DNA of 64,000 nucleotides from Prinia subflava (taxonomy: Eukaryota; Chordata; Aves; Passeriformes; Cisticolidae): contig NC_086256.1 of assembly GCF_021018805.1 (NCBI RefSeq), positions 14,264,032 through 14,328,031 of the forward strand, written 5' to 3'. The translations under genes were made by a program, and so were the position numbers. The first letter of the stretch is position 1; every line of letters starts with the position of its first letter. A model generated the notes under the pieces. It was given only the letters and a program-made list of their open reading frames with translations, searched no databases and had not been told where the DNA came from. Of this stretch, positions 1 to 10,732 are shown one piece after another.

Positions 1-99
1 AGCATCAAAGAGAAGCCATATACAGAGATGAGTGCTTCTTCAAGCAAAAATCTGGAAGTGCTAGAGAATATATCCACAGACTTTTTTGTTGGAAATGAA
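1..99 (+). CDS. DNAI3: DNAI3 exon (cut by left window edge)
   Basis: Reads in frame from base 1 (SIKEKPYTEMSASSSK...) to STDFFVGNE, followed by a consensus GTAAGT donor at 100. The exon starts outside the window. It ends in phase 0 and joins DGEVVYSNW of the next exon, giving a WD-blade segment FFVGNEDGEVVYSNW. Confidence 0.8.
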
Positions 100-3000
100 G
101 TAAGTGAATATATAATGCATTACCAATTAAAATGTTAATCCAAGATATCTGAAAGACTGAACAGCTAAATAACAGAGTTTTCACAAATGTATGGACTTGC
201 ATCTTTTCCTCAGGTGTAACTAAAATGATCTCTCTGTACATGCCACCTTTTACTTCCACTTTAATACTTTTAGCTATATGCTTAAACAATAATAAATCTC
301 CAATATTTGGTAGACTATGAACCCTTACTTCAAGAGGAGATAGAAGACATTTCCAAAATATGTTGAGCTTAACCACCCATTAGTAACCAAAGTATTAGTA
401 ACCAATGTATTCCAGAACATGTACTTTTTTTTTTTTAGTGTTTTCCCACATGTCATGTGAAAACATTTATTCTACAGTTTGCCCCAGAACTTAATTTCTG
501 GGTTTTCTGGCCTCCTACTATGAGGCCTTTAGGATGTTTGGTCTCCTGGCCTAACAGAATACTAGGACTGTGCAAAGTTATTAGACATAAGGAATTACAA
601 GTCTTCATGGTAAGAATGCAGAGGATAATAAAATTATAGAAAAGATATATAAAAGGAAAGGCAAAAATCCTCTTTGCATCAATGGTTGTAATTAAGAAAA
701 GTCCCATCTTAAAAACAAGTCCCTTTGAAATAAGCCACCAAGCTCTAATATTAGCATTTGCTTTTTTTTTTTTTTTTTTTTTAATTACAGGATGGAGAAG
801 TTGTTTATTCTAACTGGAAAAAGAAAATTGATACTAATTCAGCAAAACCAGTTAGTAAGTTCAAGTTTCTCAATATCTGTTTAAGCCTTAATATACCACC
901 AGCTTTAAAATATTTATGTCTATACTCTGTCTTTTTAAACTTTTTGCTCATAACTCTAATAGTCTCTCTCACTGAAAACACCTGAATTTACAGTACACCC
1001 TGAAAAAGTGCAAGCACTTTAGCTGGCATGACAGAGTAGCACAAAGATATTGGCACAAATCATGGAAGTAACTAGATTGGTGGCAAATCCAATTCCTGTA
1101 CCTTGTGAGCAAAAAAAAGAGGCCAATACCTTCCAGGCCTGTGGTAGGTCCTGCACTCGTTTCTTTATCCCTGAGGCATTAGTAACAAGCAACTGCCTTT
1201 TCCTCCATTAGGTCAGAAGCACTCCCAGAAATACGCCCTCCACACCGAAACTATCAACACTCTCCAGAAATCTCCATTTTTTAAAGACATCCTTCTAAGC
1301 ATTGGAGGCCAGAAGTTTGCCATTTGGAAAGAAGGAGTTACAGTAGGTTCCTTTAACACAGCTGTAACATTTGTGACAGGTATACAAGACAGGACTATAA
1401 CAGGCTCAGAGACTCTATTTTCAGAAATGTGTAGGTCTTGAAGCTTGATATCTTAGAAAGAAAACAGATACAAAAGAAGCTTTCCATCTTCTCCACATCA
1501 GAAAACTATTTTAGATAAAGCTTAGTAACCTTGCCTTTTACAGAATAAGTGAAGTGACTTTCTTAAATTCCAACCTTGCAAAAAACAGCTTCCCAACTAT
1601 TCATTTCTGCTGCTAGGGAAACGCCTGCTGAACAAATCTGAAGAACTTGTATTTTAGGGCAAGTTTTTTCATCCTGTGAAGACAAAGAAACGTGGTGGGG
1701 GTTAGGTTTGTCTCATGCAGGAATCCAGGTTAGCTGCACCTGACAAAATCTCCAGACTGCAGGTTTTAACAGCATACAGATTACCTGAAGAGACTGGAAG
1801 TGAGATACCAGGTTTTTTACTTCCCCAGAATCCTTTTTACTTGCAGCAGGTGTAGGAATTTTGCCATCGATATAATTTTTGTAATGGGGCCATTTAAATT
1901 GTGAGCATTTTCCAAAGACAGGAGATCTGAAGTAGTGAATTGATAGTACTGTTTGATTGTCGGGTCTACCTTTTATTTGTTTCCAAAAAAAATTAAGAAT
2001 GGACCAATCCTTCAGTCAAGCTGCTCTGCAGGAAGATATACTGCGGGACAATGGTCCTTAACAAGACCAGGAGTTTTCTTCATTGGCAGAGACAATGGAA
2101 ATATAGATATTTGGGACTTACTGAAGAAAACTCATGAACCATCTCATTTCCAGAACATCTCCAAATCAATCATCACTTTCATCAGCCCCTCCAGTGCCTC
2201 AGGTATGTGGATGGTGATTGCACTTTATTGTGCTACCCTGGTTGAAAAATGGCCCATGACTCTGAGGTACAGAAATCTTATTATAAATTATCTTATATAA
2301 GTACATACTTCCACAAATTTAACACTGTACATACAAAAATTGATACATCAGATCTAAGTGTACTACCATGGCATAAAAGCAACTGAAAATATTTCACTAA
2401 AAAAAGTCTGTCGAAAGAAAAACTTCAAAGGGATTAATAAAATAACAGAGCAATAAGATAGTTTTTGCTGCAGTGAACAATAAACTAAAAAGACCAGATA
2501 AGTAAAAAAGAACCCTCTGTAGCTTGTCTTTGGGTGGAGGTTCGTGTTGCTGTTGGAATTTGGATTGTTTATATGTTTTTTTGTCAAATATCTTTCAGCA
2601 GAGCAGCATTTTCTGGCTGTTTCTGACAATCTTGGAGTTCTGCATATTTTGGAAATCTGTCATACACTATGTCATCCTTCGAGTAATGAGGTTAGTAAGA
2701 ATTTTTATTAAATCTCTTTGACACTTTATCCTGAAAACTCCAACACAGAAACAAGTCTGCCTAGACAAAAATGCCTTCAAATAATGGGAATTAATTTGAG
2801 ATCAGTACAGCTATATTCTTCAAAGATCTACCTGTAGCCAAGCTGTCTTTGTACAGAGCTTAGGTAAGAGGCAACAAAAGGAAATCTCAATGACAGTTGG
2901 CAGAATTCCACTGTTCCAACCTGGCTACATGAGAACACAATTAAGAGGGTAGCATTTTTTGCCACATCCATAAAATGACATCTTTCATGCAGTAAAACAA

Positions 3001-4720
3001 TGTTTTACAGTGCATGGTAATGTATATATACTGAATTCTTTTTTCTTTACACCTTCACACCTTCTTGACCATATTTGTGTTAATTTTTTTCCTTTAAATT
3101 TGGTAATTCAATTTACATGTCTTCATTTCCAGTTCTAGTTCAGTGAAAATCACATTTTGAAAACTGTTACTAACATTCCCACTCATTCACACATTTGAAA
3201 TAAGGACTATCTGTACCAAAATGCCATGGGAGCCATGTAAGCAGTTTTAATATCTCTTTTTTGTCTACATAGTTTCAGTTTTTCTTTTCCTCACCTCCCA
3301 GCCAAAGATTGAACTAGTGTGCCAGTCTAGCAGTCTTGTCTGCTGCCTGGTCTGTTATTCTTACATCACAGAGCCATCTTCCCATCCTATTGCAGTTTTT
3401 TGTTTATGTAGGCACTTACTTTATAAGCATCCCATAAAGCCATGCACAGAGCTGCAGTAGGTAGCAATTAAACATCACATCAGCAGCTTCATTTTAGTAA
3501 AAATAACTTCTTCAAAGCAAGGCAGGAACTGAGTGATATGAGGAAACACATTGCTTCTGCACAGATTACCTGTGGTTTGGAATTAAACTCTTAAGGGTGT
3601 AGAATTATCAACTGTCACTAATATTTAGATTATGTTCAATGTAACTGAAGTATTCACTGGAAAATACTAGGTTGTTGAAGAGACTATTAAAAACTAAACC
3701 ACAGAATCTCAGATAAAATAAATGCATAGTGCACTACCAAAGTACTGCAGTTTACGGTTTCCTTGTGCCTGAAGCTGATCACATCTTTATATTGTTTTGC
3801 TGCAAACTACTGGGATAAATAAGAGATATTTATATTTCCAATTTAGATAAAATATTAATACCATTCAGATAATCAGCAAGAGATCTGTGTCTCTGAGCAT
3901 GTAATGGTCCTTGTTTGTCACTGTGTTTACAGCATGCCAACATACTTGATTACTTTGAAAGAGAAGTCAAATATCTGAAGCACTGTGAACAGGAGTTTAA
4001 AGAGTATGAAAAGTTTCAAGCCAAAACAGAATTGAAATGCAGCTCGAGACAGAGAAAACAGTATGTTATACTTGGAATTGAGAAAATTTTCAATGTTTCT
4101 TTGTAGCTTTAAAATGTACCTGTATTGCCAGACAGGATCTTCCACAGTATTTTCAAAAAATCAGGGTGGACATAATCAGAATTGTTTAGCAGCTCTTTAT
4201 TTCATGTTTACAATTCTTAATGGAAATGATGGTCCCAGTTCATGTGGTGCATTTCTTGGTCAAATGAACCACCTGCAGGAACATTAGAGCCTATGGACAT
4301 TTAACAGCTATAAATTTGCTGTTCATTTTACAGTTGCTTGTTCAAAAAGTGACATTTTGTCAACTTCCCTATCAACATTGCTCCTTCAAGCAAGGACAGA
4401 TTGCAGACTCCCAATCTTTACTCACATATGAATTTTGCCTATCCATTATTTGGTAAATGGTTTAATAATACTAAATAACTAAACTGTCATTTTTTTGGTA
4501 GATTGATGTAGCATATGGTGATGCCTATTTTAATTGATTTGTGACAGCACTGACACAATCCGCTGGAAAGCAATGGGGTCACTGACGGGTTTCAAAGTTT
4601 AACAGTGCATTATTGCCTGGTGTTTTTTTTTCCTTCAGCATATGATGACAGAAAACAAAAGAAGAGATGGAGGACCAAGAAAATGCACATTATACTGTGT
4701 TTCTGGAGCTGGAGAAGTAG
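1..4720 (+). CDS. DNAI3: DNAI3 (WDR63) gene, 3' part: axonemal dynein intermediate chain, partial
   Basis: Gene-level entry; the exons are listed separately. DNAI3 is a WD-repeat intermediate chain of inner-arm dynein in motile cilia and flagella. Exons at 1-99, 791-854, 1212-1342, 1998-2202, 2599-2690 and 3933-4060 join in one frame at GT/AG sites. The joined C-terminal segment has WD-repeat blades (IDIWDLL, GVLHILEI), the family signature WSLTRPGVFFIGRDNGNIDI, and a charged helical tail (DYFEREVKYLKHCEQEF). The gene enters from the left edge, so the N-terminal part and promoter are missing. It converges on SYDE2, which is the expected neighbour. The identity rests on recall of the vertebrate protein and on this synteny. 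The last junction, into 4652-4720, is ambiguous. An AATAAA at 4847-4852 may end the transcript. Confidence 0.88.
762..782 (+). repeat. poly-T run at a DNAI3 splice acceptor
   Basis: Twenty-one consecutive T immediately upstream of acceptor TTACAG (exon at 791). It serves as the polypyrimidine tract and is also a length-variable mononucleotide run. Confidence 0.9.
791..854 (+). CDS. DNAI3: DNAI3 exon (64 nt)
   Basis: The acceptor TTACAG follows an unusually long uninterrupted T run (762-782). Codes DGEVVYSNWKKKIDTNSAKP-V, then a GTAAGT donor at 855. It leaves one base of a split Ser codon that the next exon completes. Confidence 0.82.
1212..1342 (+). CDS. DNAI3: DNAI3 exon (131 nt)
   Basis: The acceptor ATTAG is followed by the rest of the split Ser codon. 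It codes QKHSQKYALHTETINTLQ and then SPFFKDILLSIGGQKFAIW-KEGVT, the blade motif of the family. The donor is GTAGGT at 1343. The exon ends in phase 0 and joins NGPILQSS of the next exon. Confidence 0.88.
1998..2202 (+). CDS. DNAI3: DNAI3 exon (205 nt), WD-repeat blade
   Basis: Codes NGPILQSSCSAGRYTAGQ, WSLTRPGVFFIGRDNGNIDI, WDLLKKTHEPSHFQN and onward to SSAS. This is the most recognisable DNAI3 block in the window, a WD blade ending in WDLL. The acceptor (AATTAAG) is weak because an A run precedes it. The donor is GTATGT at 2203. The exon leaves one base (G) for the next codon. Confidence 0.92.
2599..2690 (+). CDS. DNAI3: DNAI3 exon (92 nt), last WD blade
   Basis: Preceded by the good acceptor TCTTTCAG. 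With the carried G it reads AEQHFLAVSDNLGVLHILEI and then CHTLCHPSSNE, the final WD blade. The donor is GTTAGT at 2691. It ends in phase 0. The frame used here differs from the longer open frame that overlaps it (2524-2721), which is a shadow. Confidence 0.88.
3933..4060 (+). CDS. DNAI3: DNAI3 exon, charged helical C-terminal segment
   Basis: After acceptor TTTACAG it codes HANILDYFEREVKYLKHCEQ and then EFKEYEKFQAKTEL up to RQRK, a charged, probably helical segment as in the family tail. The strong donor GTATGT is at 4061 and leaves two bases (CA). A weaker donor, GTTATA at 4065, would add QY and end in phase 0, which fits the next exon better. The 3' limit is therefore 4060 or 4064. Confidence 0.8.
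4652..4720 (+). CDS. DNAI3: DNAI3 probable terminal coding exon
   Basis: Reads KTKEEMEDQENAHYTVFLEL-EK then TAG at 4718-4720. It resembles the Lys/Glu-rich end of the family tail (KSKEQM...YLELEK as I recall it). The AG before it is at 4650-4651. A better acceptor (TCCTTCAG, ending 4638) would put two in-frame TGA codons, at 4643-4648, ahead of it. A GTAGAT at 4717 could be a donor to a further short exon, because family members seem to run on past this point. The exon is probably real but the exact structure is open. Confidence 0.55.
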   Translation, partial: KTKEEMEDQENAHYTVFLELEK

Positions 4721-4846
4721 ATAGTAATGGATTTAAAGACAAGAAATACTTTCCTTATTGGATGCTTAGAGCCCATCATCACCTTTAGAATCAGCAAGCC
4801 TCTTATTGAAAGACCTCTACTTCAGCAGAACATGTTTAGCTTTGGA

Positions 4847-4852
4847 AATAAA
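4847..4852 (+). promoter_or_regulatory. candidate poly(A) signal for DNAI3
   Basis: An AATAAA hexamer lies about 130 bases after the last DNAI3 stop codon, in the right orientation. Hexamers are common by chance in AT-rich DNA, so this is only a candidate. Confidence 0.4.
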
Positions 4853-4998
4853 GTAAGAGATTATTGTTTCATTAACCTTATCTATTTGTTTGCTCACAGT
4901 GTGGTTAAATAACAATTGATTTGGACCCAGTTTCCCCACTATTTTTCCTTAATGCAGTTACAATGAATATTCTCTTTAAAGAATAGTTTTGGAAGCTC

Positions 4999-5360
4999 TG
5001 TTGTTGCATCGAGTAGCAACAGTGATCATCGTGTCCAGGGAGGTGCAGCCGCCAGCAGGGAAACAGACAAGTCTCTGTTTTGTTAAGCTCGAGAATCCAT
5101 ATTTATTTCCCCCAGGACCAGGGAGGGAGAGGAAGACCAAGAGAGAGAGCAGGGGCAGGGTCGTGAGGTTCCAGGGATTAGCTGGGGAGGAGTCTTGGAG
5201 TTTAGGTCAAGGGAGGAGTCAACACAAGGAGAGCAAGATCAGATTTCAGCCTCCTAAAAACGGGAGGATTCCACACTCTGTCAGGACTCTGAACCTCTTT
5301 TACTTGGTATCATCAGTTTACAAACTTACTGTTATTTAATCCTGGCAAGTGCTTACAACA
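4999..5360 (-). mobile_element. probable solo LTR of an endogenous retrovirus
   Basis: Read on the minus strand, the stretch starts TGTTGTAAGC, holds a run of CTCCTCCC boxes, then an AATAAA (minus strand of 5102-5107) and a short U5-like tail, and ends GCAACAACA. The ends thus share the short inverted repeat TGTTGT/ACAACA with TG...CA borders. A promoter-like, signal-bearing, non-coding block of about 360 bp fits a solo LTR. No gag, pol or env sequence flanks it. I could not find a matching target-site duplication, so the borders are approximate; an inner right border near 5283 (CTGTCA) is also possible. Confidence 0.5.
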
Positions 5361-8300
5361 GAAAACCAAATCCATTAAAATATATTGTTTCCTCAAGAAA
5401 GAAATCAGTATTATTTAGAACAACCAGCTTTTAGTAAGCTCTCTGTAGCTGTGCTTTTCTGTTAAAAGACAATTATCCCTCAGAGAGATCAAATGGTGTT
5501 ATACGGAAGTTTTAATATTTACCAGTGTAAATAAGCAGCAACTCATGAATATTAATACCCACCCTCCATCCAGAGAGGACTCTTTGGTAAGTGGTTCTGC
5601 TGCTGCTGGGTTTCAATAGCCAGGTCAGATGCCATGTAACTGAGCAGAGCCTGTCAAGCAGAAATTAAATCTATCAGAGGAGGACAGATTAAACTCTATA
5701 CGGGTGAGTTCACTCTTTCCATGACTCACCAAACTGTTTGAGGGTCACAGACTCCTGTCAAACAAATGTCCATGTGGTCACAGTAGACACTAAAACACAA
5801 AAGACAACTGACACACAGGGGATTTGGAGAGAGGATCTTCAGCTGAAAAGCAATAGCCATCCCCAGTGCTCTGGTTCATCAGAGTAAAGCACAGCCAAAG
5901 AGAAAACAGGATCAGTGTGAAGCTCCTGTGTCCCAAAACAAACACTGCAAATTGGGGTTAGGCAGTGTGAAAGACATGCCCCTTGAATTTTCTACAGCCA
6001 GGATCTCCCTGTCATGTACTTTCAGCACTTTGATTGAACTTTGGTCAGATTTAAGAGAGGTTTGGGGCCACTAGATAGGACTTGGTTTGAAAAGTGGTCT
6101 CTTGTTTGCTACTTTGAGCTTTAAATATTATAGCAATATTCCTTGTCCTTCACATTGAACTAGTTCTAAATTAAAACGAAGGAAAATTCAACAAGCACAT
6201 CCCTAGCACCTGCAGCACAGTGTTTGCAGTCAGAGTGCAAACAGGAAGAGAACACTGCTTTTCTGCCAAATCAATATTTAACTAACAGCCTGCACTATAT
6301 AGATATGTAAATATCATACAACTGACTAATTAAAAAGCTCACCTGTTATCAGGCTTGGACTTCATTAGTACACCACCTCAGAGCACCTTCCACAGATTTC
6401 TTTTGATTAACAAGGCTGCAAACTACATATAAATAAGTCAATCATATGGTCATGGCTTATCTGGACAGCCCAGCCAACCCCCTCCACTGTCACTACTGCA
6501 CAGAAGAGACAGCAGCCTCAATGGGAGCCTTGTTCCCCACCACAGAGACACTCTTAAGAGATTTAATTAAGAAAATATTCCAAAACAGAGGGATTTCAGA
6601 TGGGTTTTCCTAACAGTAAGGCCAAAGAGGCAGCAGATCAGGATTCTGCTTATCAATTCCCCTCCCTCCCTAGAGCAAAGCAATTTGGGCAGCTGCAGGA
6701 ACACCCCAATGGAAGGGGAATAATCTTCCTGACAGACATTTTCCTCCTCATCTCTGTGCCCAAGTAACACAGGAGACATGAGATTATACATCCCCTGAAG
6801 TTTCTGAGCATTTAGGTCCCCAGTGGCTTAAGCCAGCCTGAGGTCATGCCACCCCCCTGTTCCACATCCCACACCATCCTCACCCACCTCCTGCATGCTC
6901 CTGTAATAAGCACTTTGGGAAGTTAAAGGGAGAGAAGCAAAAGGGTGGCTCAGCCACACAGAACCAGCAGTGTTTGGAATGTGGAAAATCCTATTTAAAC
7001 AAGCAGGAAAGGATTAAAACTACAGATGGGCCTAGTCCACTCCTAAATCCACCTAAGTGTATCACATCCCTAACACTTGGCAGCAAAGAATGGCCCAGCC
7101 CTACTTCACATTTCTGCTCTTCCCTGGGGGCTACAAACTCCCATTCTTGGTGTGACCCTGCCCTGCACACGGCCGGCAGTGGCTTGTGCTTGGGTAAAAC
7201 CATCCGCATGTGATTTTGGTGCAAGCCTTGGAACTGCCTCTGTAAAAGCACCCACACCCAATTTCTTTACCTGGGAAGCACAGGTCACACCTGAAGGAAG
7301 TCCATGGACTCCAAGGGCAATTTGCTCTCTGAACTCCTCTGCAGGCTCTGCCCTCTGCAGTTAACCTCTTCCAGTGCCTGGTGAACAGGAGCTGCTCCTG
7401 ATGCCAAAGGAGTCTCACCCAGCAGGTGAGACACAGGTCAGCACAGCAAGGGCGGCTCCTGCCTGTGGCCACAGGGTTTGGAGGAGCTCTGCCCGCAGCC
7501 ACACTCAGTCAGAGGCTGCCTTTCTGTGTAAAAAAGTTCATTACTGCTTTGGTAGAAGCAGGTTGGCTTAGTCTCCCAATTTAGTGTTCCTAGATTAAGG
7601 TAATTCCCACAGTAATCCTGTTCCTTAAGAATCTGTAACAATCACAAAAAGAATGCAGTTTGACCAGATTATATAACTAACTATATTAAATATAACATAA
7701 TCTGTAAGAATATATATATATATAAGGGTAACATAACAAAAATACCACTTGGGAAATGTCTCATTAAAGGAGGATTTCTAAGATACAAAATGAGTTTTAA
7801 AAGTTGTTATAACTAAATTACCAGGAAATGGTTGAGTAATACAATAGGTTAATGTATTTTAATTACCTCATGATATCAACATGAATACAATTTATTAAGT
7901 CACTAATTTCCACTGTTGTAATAATAAAATATTAAAGTTGACAGAGCAGTGCACTGCTGCCCCAAGTTACAGGGCGCTCCTGGAGAAAAAGCTTATGTGC
8001 ATTCAAGAGGTGACCACTTACATAATCTGGATTATTTCAGGCAATGAAAGATTAATAAATAAATTTAAACGCACACATCTTTCAAAGAGTGCTAATGGAG
8101 TAGTGGTTTGGTTTTAATTATCTAACTCAATCATTGGGTCAGTCCAGACATGACAACAGAAAAAACATCTGAAAAGCTAAATGTCTTTATGGAATTAATT
8201 CATGTGCGCAGACAATGCAAATGGATGACATTATCTTAGACAGGTAGGCTTAAATAATCATGAGCAGACAGATTTTGTTCTTAATTCAAATTTTATTTAG

Positions 8301-9675
8301 AATTTAAATTTATAGTTTAAAAAGTATGCACATTCTGTAGGTATAAAAGTTTAAAAAAATACATCAATTTATTGATAAATGTTTCAGGTTAAATTTACAT
8401 TTTCATTCATATCATTATATTGCAATAATTGTTTTGCATCTTTTAACACTTATAAAAATAAATTAATGAGATTGAATAACCCATTGGAACCATGCTAAAA
8501 TAATTCCTTAGAAAAGAGGGGTGAAGTTTACCATAGCAATTATTAATTCCTTGCTACTGTAAATAAATAACTCTTCCATGAAGCAGTATAAGGAAGTACA
8601 GGTTAGCAGAAAAGCACTTACCCACAGGGTGAATGAAAAGCTACGGTGGGATATCAAAAATCGTACCCAAAAGATGTAGAATTAATTTCTACCCTGCCAG
8701 CTGACAGCAACTGACCTCTCAAAACACCAAAACCTTCTCAGCCACCCTGCCCAAACCCCCCTTCCTTGGGGGTGTGTGTGACCTGTAGAGGACAAGGAAT
8801 GACCCTGTACGTCCTTTGGGTTAGAAGGACTATCAAAAACACCTGTGTACAGTTTGGTAACTACTTTTAACTGACTCAAAATGTGTTTCCTTAACAGGAA
8901 ATGTTTAATGGCTCACCATAAATGACTAGAGATAAAAGAGGCTCTGAGCAGATGGTGATAGCTGAATCTAAAAAGGTCACAGTGAACTGCAATCCCACCC
9001 AAACTCCCCAGGAGTAATATCACTCCACCCATTCAACCTCATGGGACAACTCTGGTGTCCATTTCTGGGAGAGGAATTAAAAAAAAAAAAGTCACTGGCT
9101 TTGTGCTGAACTTACATCTTGCATCTCCAGAGCCACAACCCTTTACAGAGGGCTCAGACACATCTAATTACCAGCAGCAGCCAAGGGTACCACAACAAAA
9201 AGACATGAAACTCTGGCAAGAAAAAAAAAACGTACCAAAACATCAAGAATAAACTAACAGGTTATAAAGGAAAAACAAAAAATGTTTTTTGAAAACTAAA
9301 TACCTTCCAGACCTTCTTTATATGTGAAAAAACCCATGGAGCAAGAAACAAACAATGAAGTAAGAAAAAACCAAACAGACAGAGAAAGGCTGGTGTGTGT
9401 GTGTGAGAGAGTTAATAGTCAACACCTGCAAACCACTGTTCCTGCAACACACAAGGTCATTTACATTAATCATTCACCCCACCTTCTCTCTGGCCATGTT
9501 TCTGTGCATAAATCAAATGCTGTGTTACCCAAAGGGTAACCCTGTCCTGGCACCACTGAACGTGTCTTCCTAGAAATGGGAACATTTCATAATTCTGAGA
9601 CCTTTCCTTTTCAAAGATGGCTACAGACACATGCACATTTATACATAGATATATACAAACAAGGTTAGAAAAATA
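5361..9675. other. DNAI3-SYDE2 intergenic region and presumed SYDE2 3' UTR; no gene seen
   Basis: No open frame here has homology, splice context or composition that I would accept as coding. 6800-7500 is more GC-rich but the overlapping short frames on both strands look like chance. 7660-8560 is very AT-rich, with a (TA)n run near 7711-7724. A-rich stretches occur at 9079-9090 and 9222-9231. Several TTTATT hexamers (minus-strand AATAAA) between 8285 and 9681 could be SYDE2 poly(A) sites. Confidence 0.6.
7711..7724. repeat. short (TA)n microsatellite
   Basis: A pure TA dinucleotide run of about seven units in an AT-rich intergenic stretch. Confidence 0.8.
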
Positions 9676-9681
9676 TTTATT
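9676..9681 (-). promoter_or_regulatory. candidate poly(A) signal for SYDE2
   Basis: TTTATT on the plus strand is AATAAA on the minus strand, about 550 bases after the SYDE2 stop at 10230. Other hexamers lie further downstream, so a longer 3' UTR is equally possible. Confidence 0.35.
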
Positions 9682-10229
9682 TTTGCTTGTTTAAATAATT
9701 ACGGAAAAGTGTTAATACAGTAATACGTTAATATTTGTACAATTAAAACTTTATATATAAATATTATATAAAGCATTTTTCATAGCAGCCATTGCATATA
9801 TAGTAAAACAAGTCTATCTAAAGTCCCTGCTGCCAAACTCAGGCCAAGCAGGGTTCATCCTCTTCTGAGAGGAACATCTGTACCGGAGCTAGGATTTCAG
9901 GAATGAGGAATTCTGCTGCCACTGCCAGCAGAGATGTTGCTTTTTCTTCTATCAGGAACTGCCCAGGCCACCTAAGTGCATAGTGTTTTTAGGAAGAAAT
10001 GCCACTATGTGGAATCACGTCACAGTCTAAGCTTGTCTCCAACACAGATCAGGACAACGCCTTCTAACAGAAAGGCAGAAACATTACGGAATGGCTTAAA
10101 ATGTGCTCACACATTTAGGTGGGCCGTGGCCTTACCACAGGGTGTTCAGGGGCACCATCACTCCTCACACACCTAGGGGAGCCCAGCAAGGGGCACGGAG
10201 GCACATGGAGATATCATGCAGGACAGGAT

Positions 10230-10732
10230 TTAGTAACTCATATTCAGTTTGTTTTTATTGAGTTCCCTTTCCAGGTTTCCTATGAGAGTATCGATACTTT
10301 CCTGCAGGTCCTTGAGGTGTGCTCTGTGGTCCACTGCAGAGTCCATAGCTGGCACTGGCAGGTAGCTCCCGAGGGGCTGCTCTCCGGGGCCGGGCTGCGC
10401 GCGCCCCGCGGGCGCCTCCCCCTCCTCAGCCCTGCTGCTGTCGTCGCCGCTCTCCGTGTCCTCCGAAGGGACGTCGTCGTAGTCCGCCTCGCCCGGGCCG
10501 TCTCGGGCCTTTAGCAAGTAGTTCTCCCCACAGCTGCTCCAGTCCCCGGCATAGCGGTTGCTCGAGGGGCTGTCTAGACCTGCCGGCCTTGGTCTGAGCA
10601 CCCCCGACATCTCGGTGCCGCTCAGATTCAGCATCTGAGGCCTCTGCCGCTTGGGCCGCAGGTAATGCAGCGAGGATGAGTGCTCAGGAAATGCGTTCAT
10701 GTGTGCTGCTTCTCTGGCAGGCGAGTGATGAA
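10230..10732 (-). CDS. SYDE2: SYDE2 last coding exon, C-terminal tail
   Basis: Acceptor CTCTCCTAG (minus). With the carried G it reads [18 protein letters not shown] and ends [16 protein letters not shown] at 10230-10232. The tail (residues about 818-984) has a basic PKRQRPQ patch, an acidic [15 protein letters not shown] stretch and a final leucine-spaced helix ([19 protein letters not shown]) that could form a coiled coil. The middle of the exon (10360-10680) is strongly GC-rich. The longer open frame to 10865 runs into the intron. Confidence 0.92.

Noticed and set aside
2524..2721. 65-codon hydrophobic plus-strand frame, possible membrane peptide
   Set aside because: It overlaps a DNAI3 exon in the wrong frame; the frame set by the previous exon gives a WD blade.
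4989..5339. 116-codon plus-strand frame
   Set aside because: It lies in the LTR-like block, is antisense to it, and shows no retroviral or other protein similarity that I can see.
7077..7502. Cluster of overlapping short frames in a GC-richer intergenic patch
   Set aside because: Open in several frames on both strands, no domain, no splice pattern.
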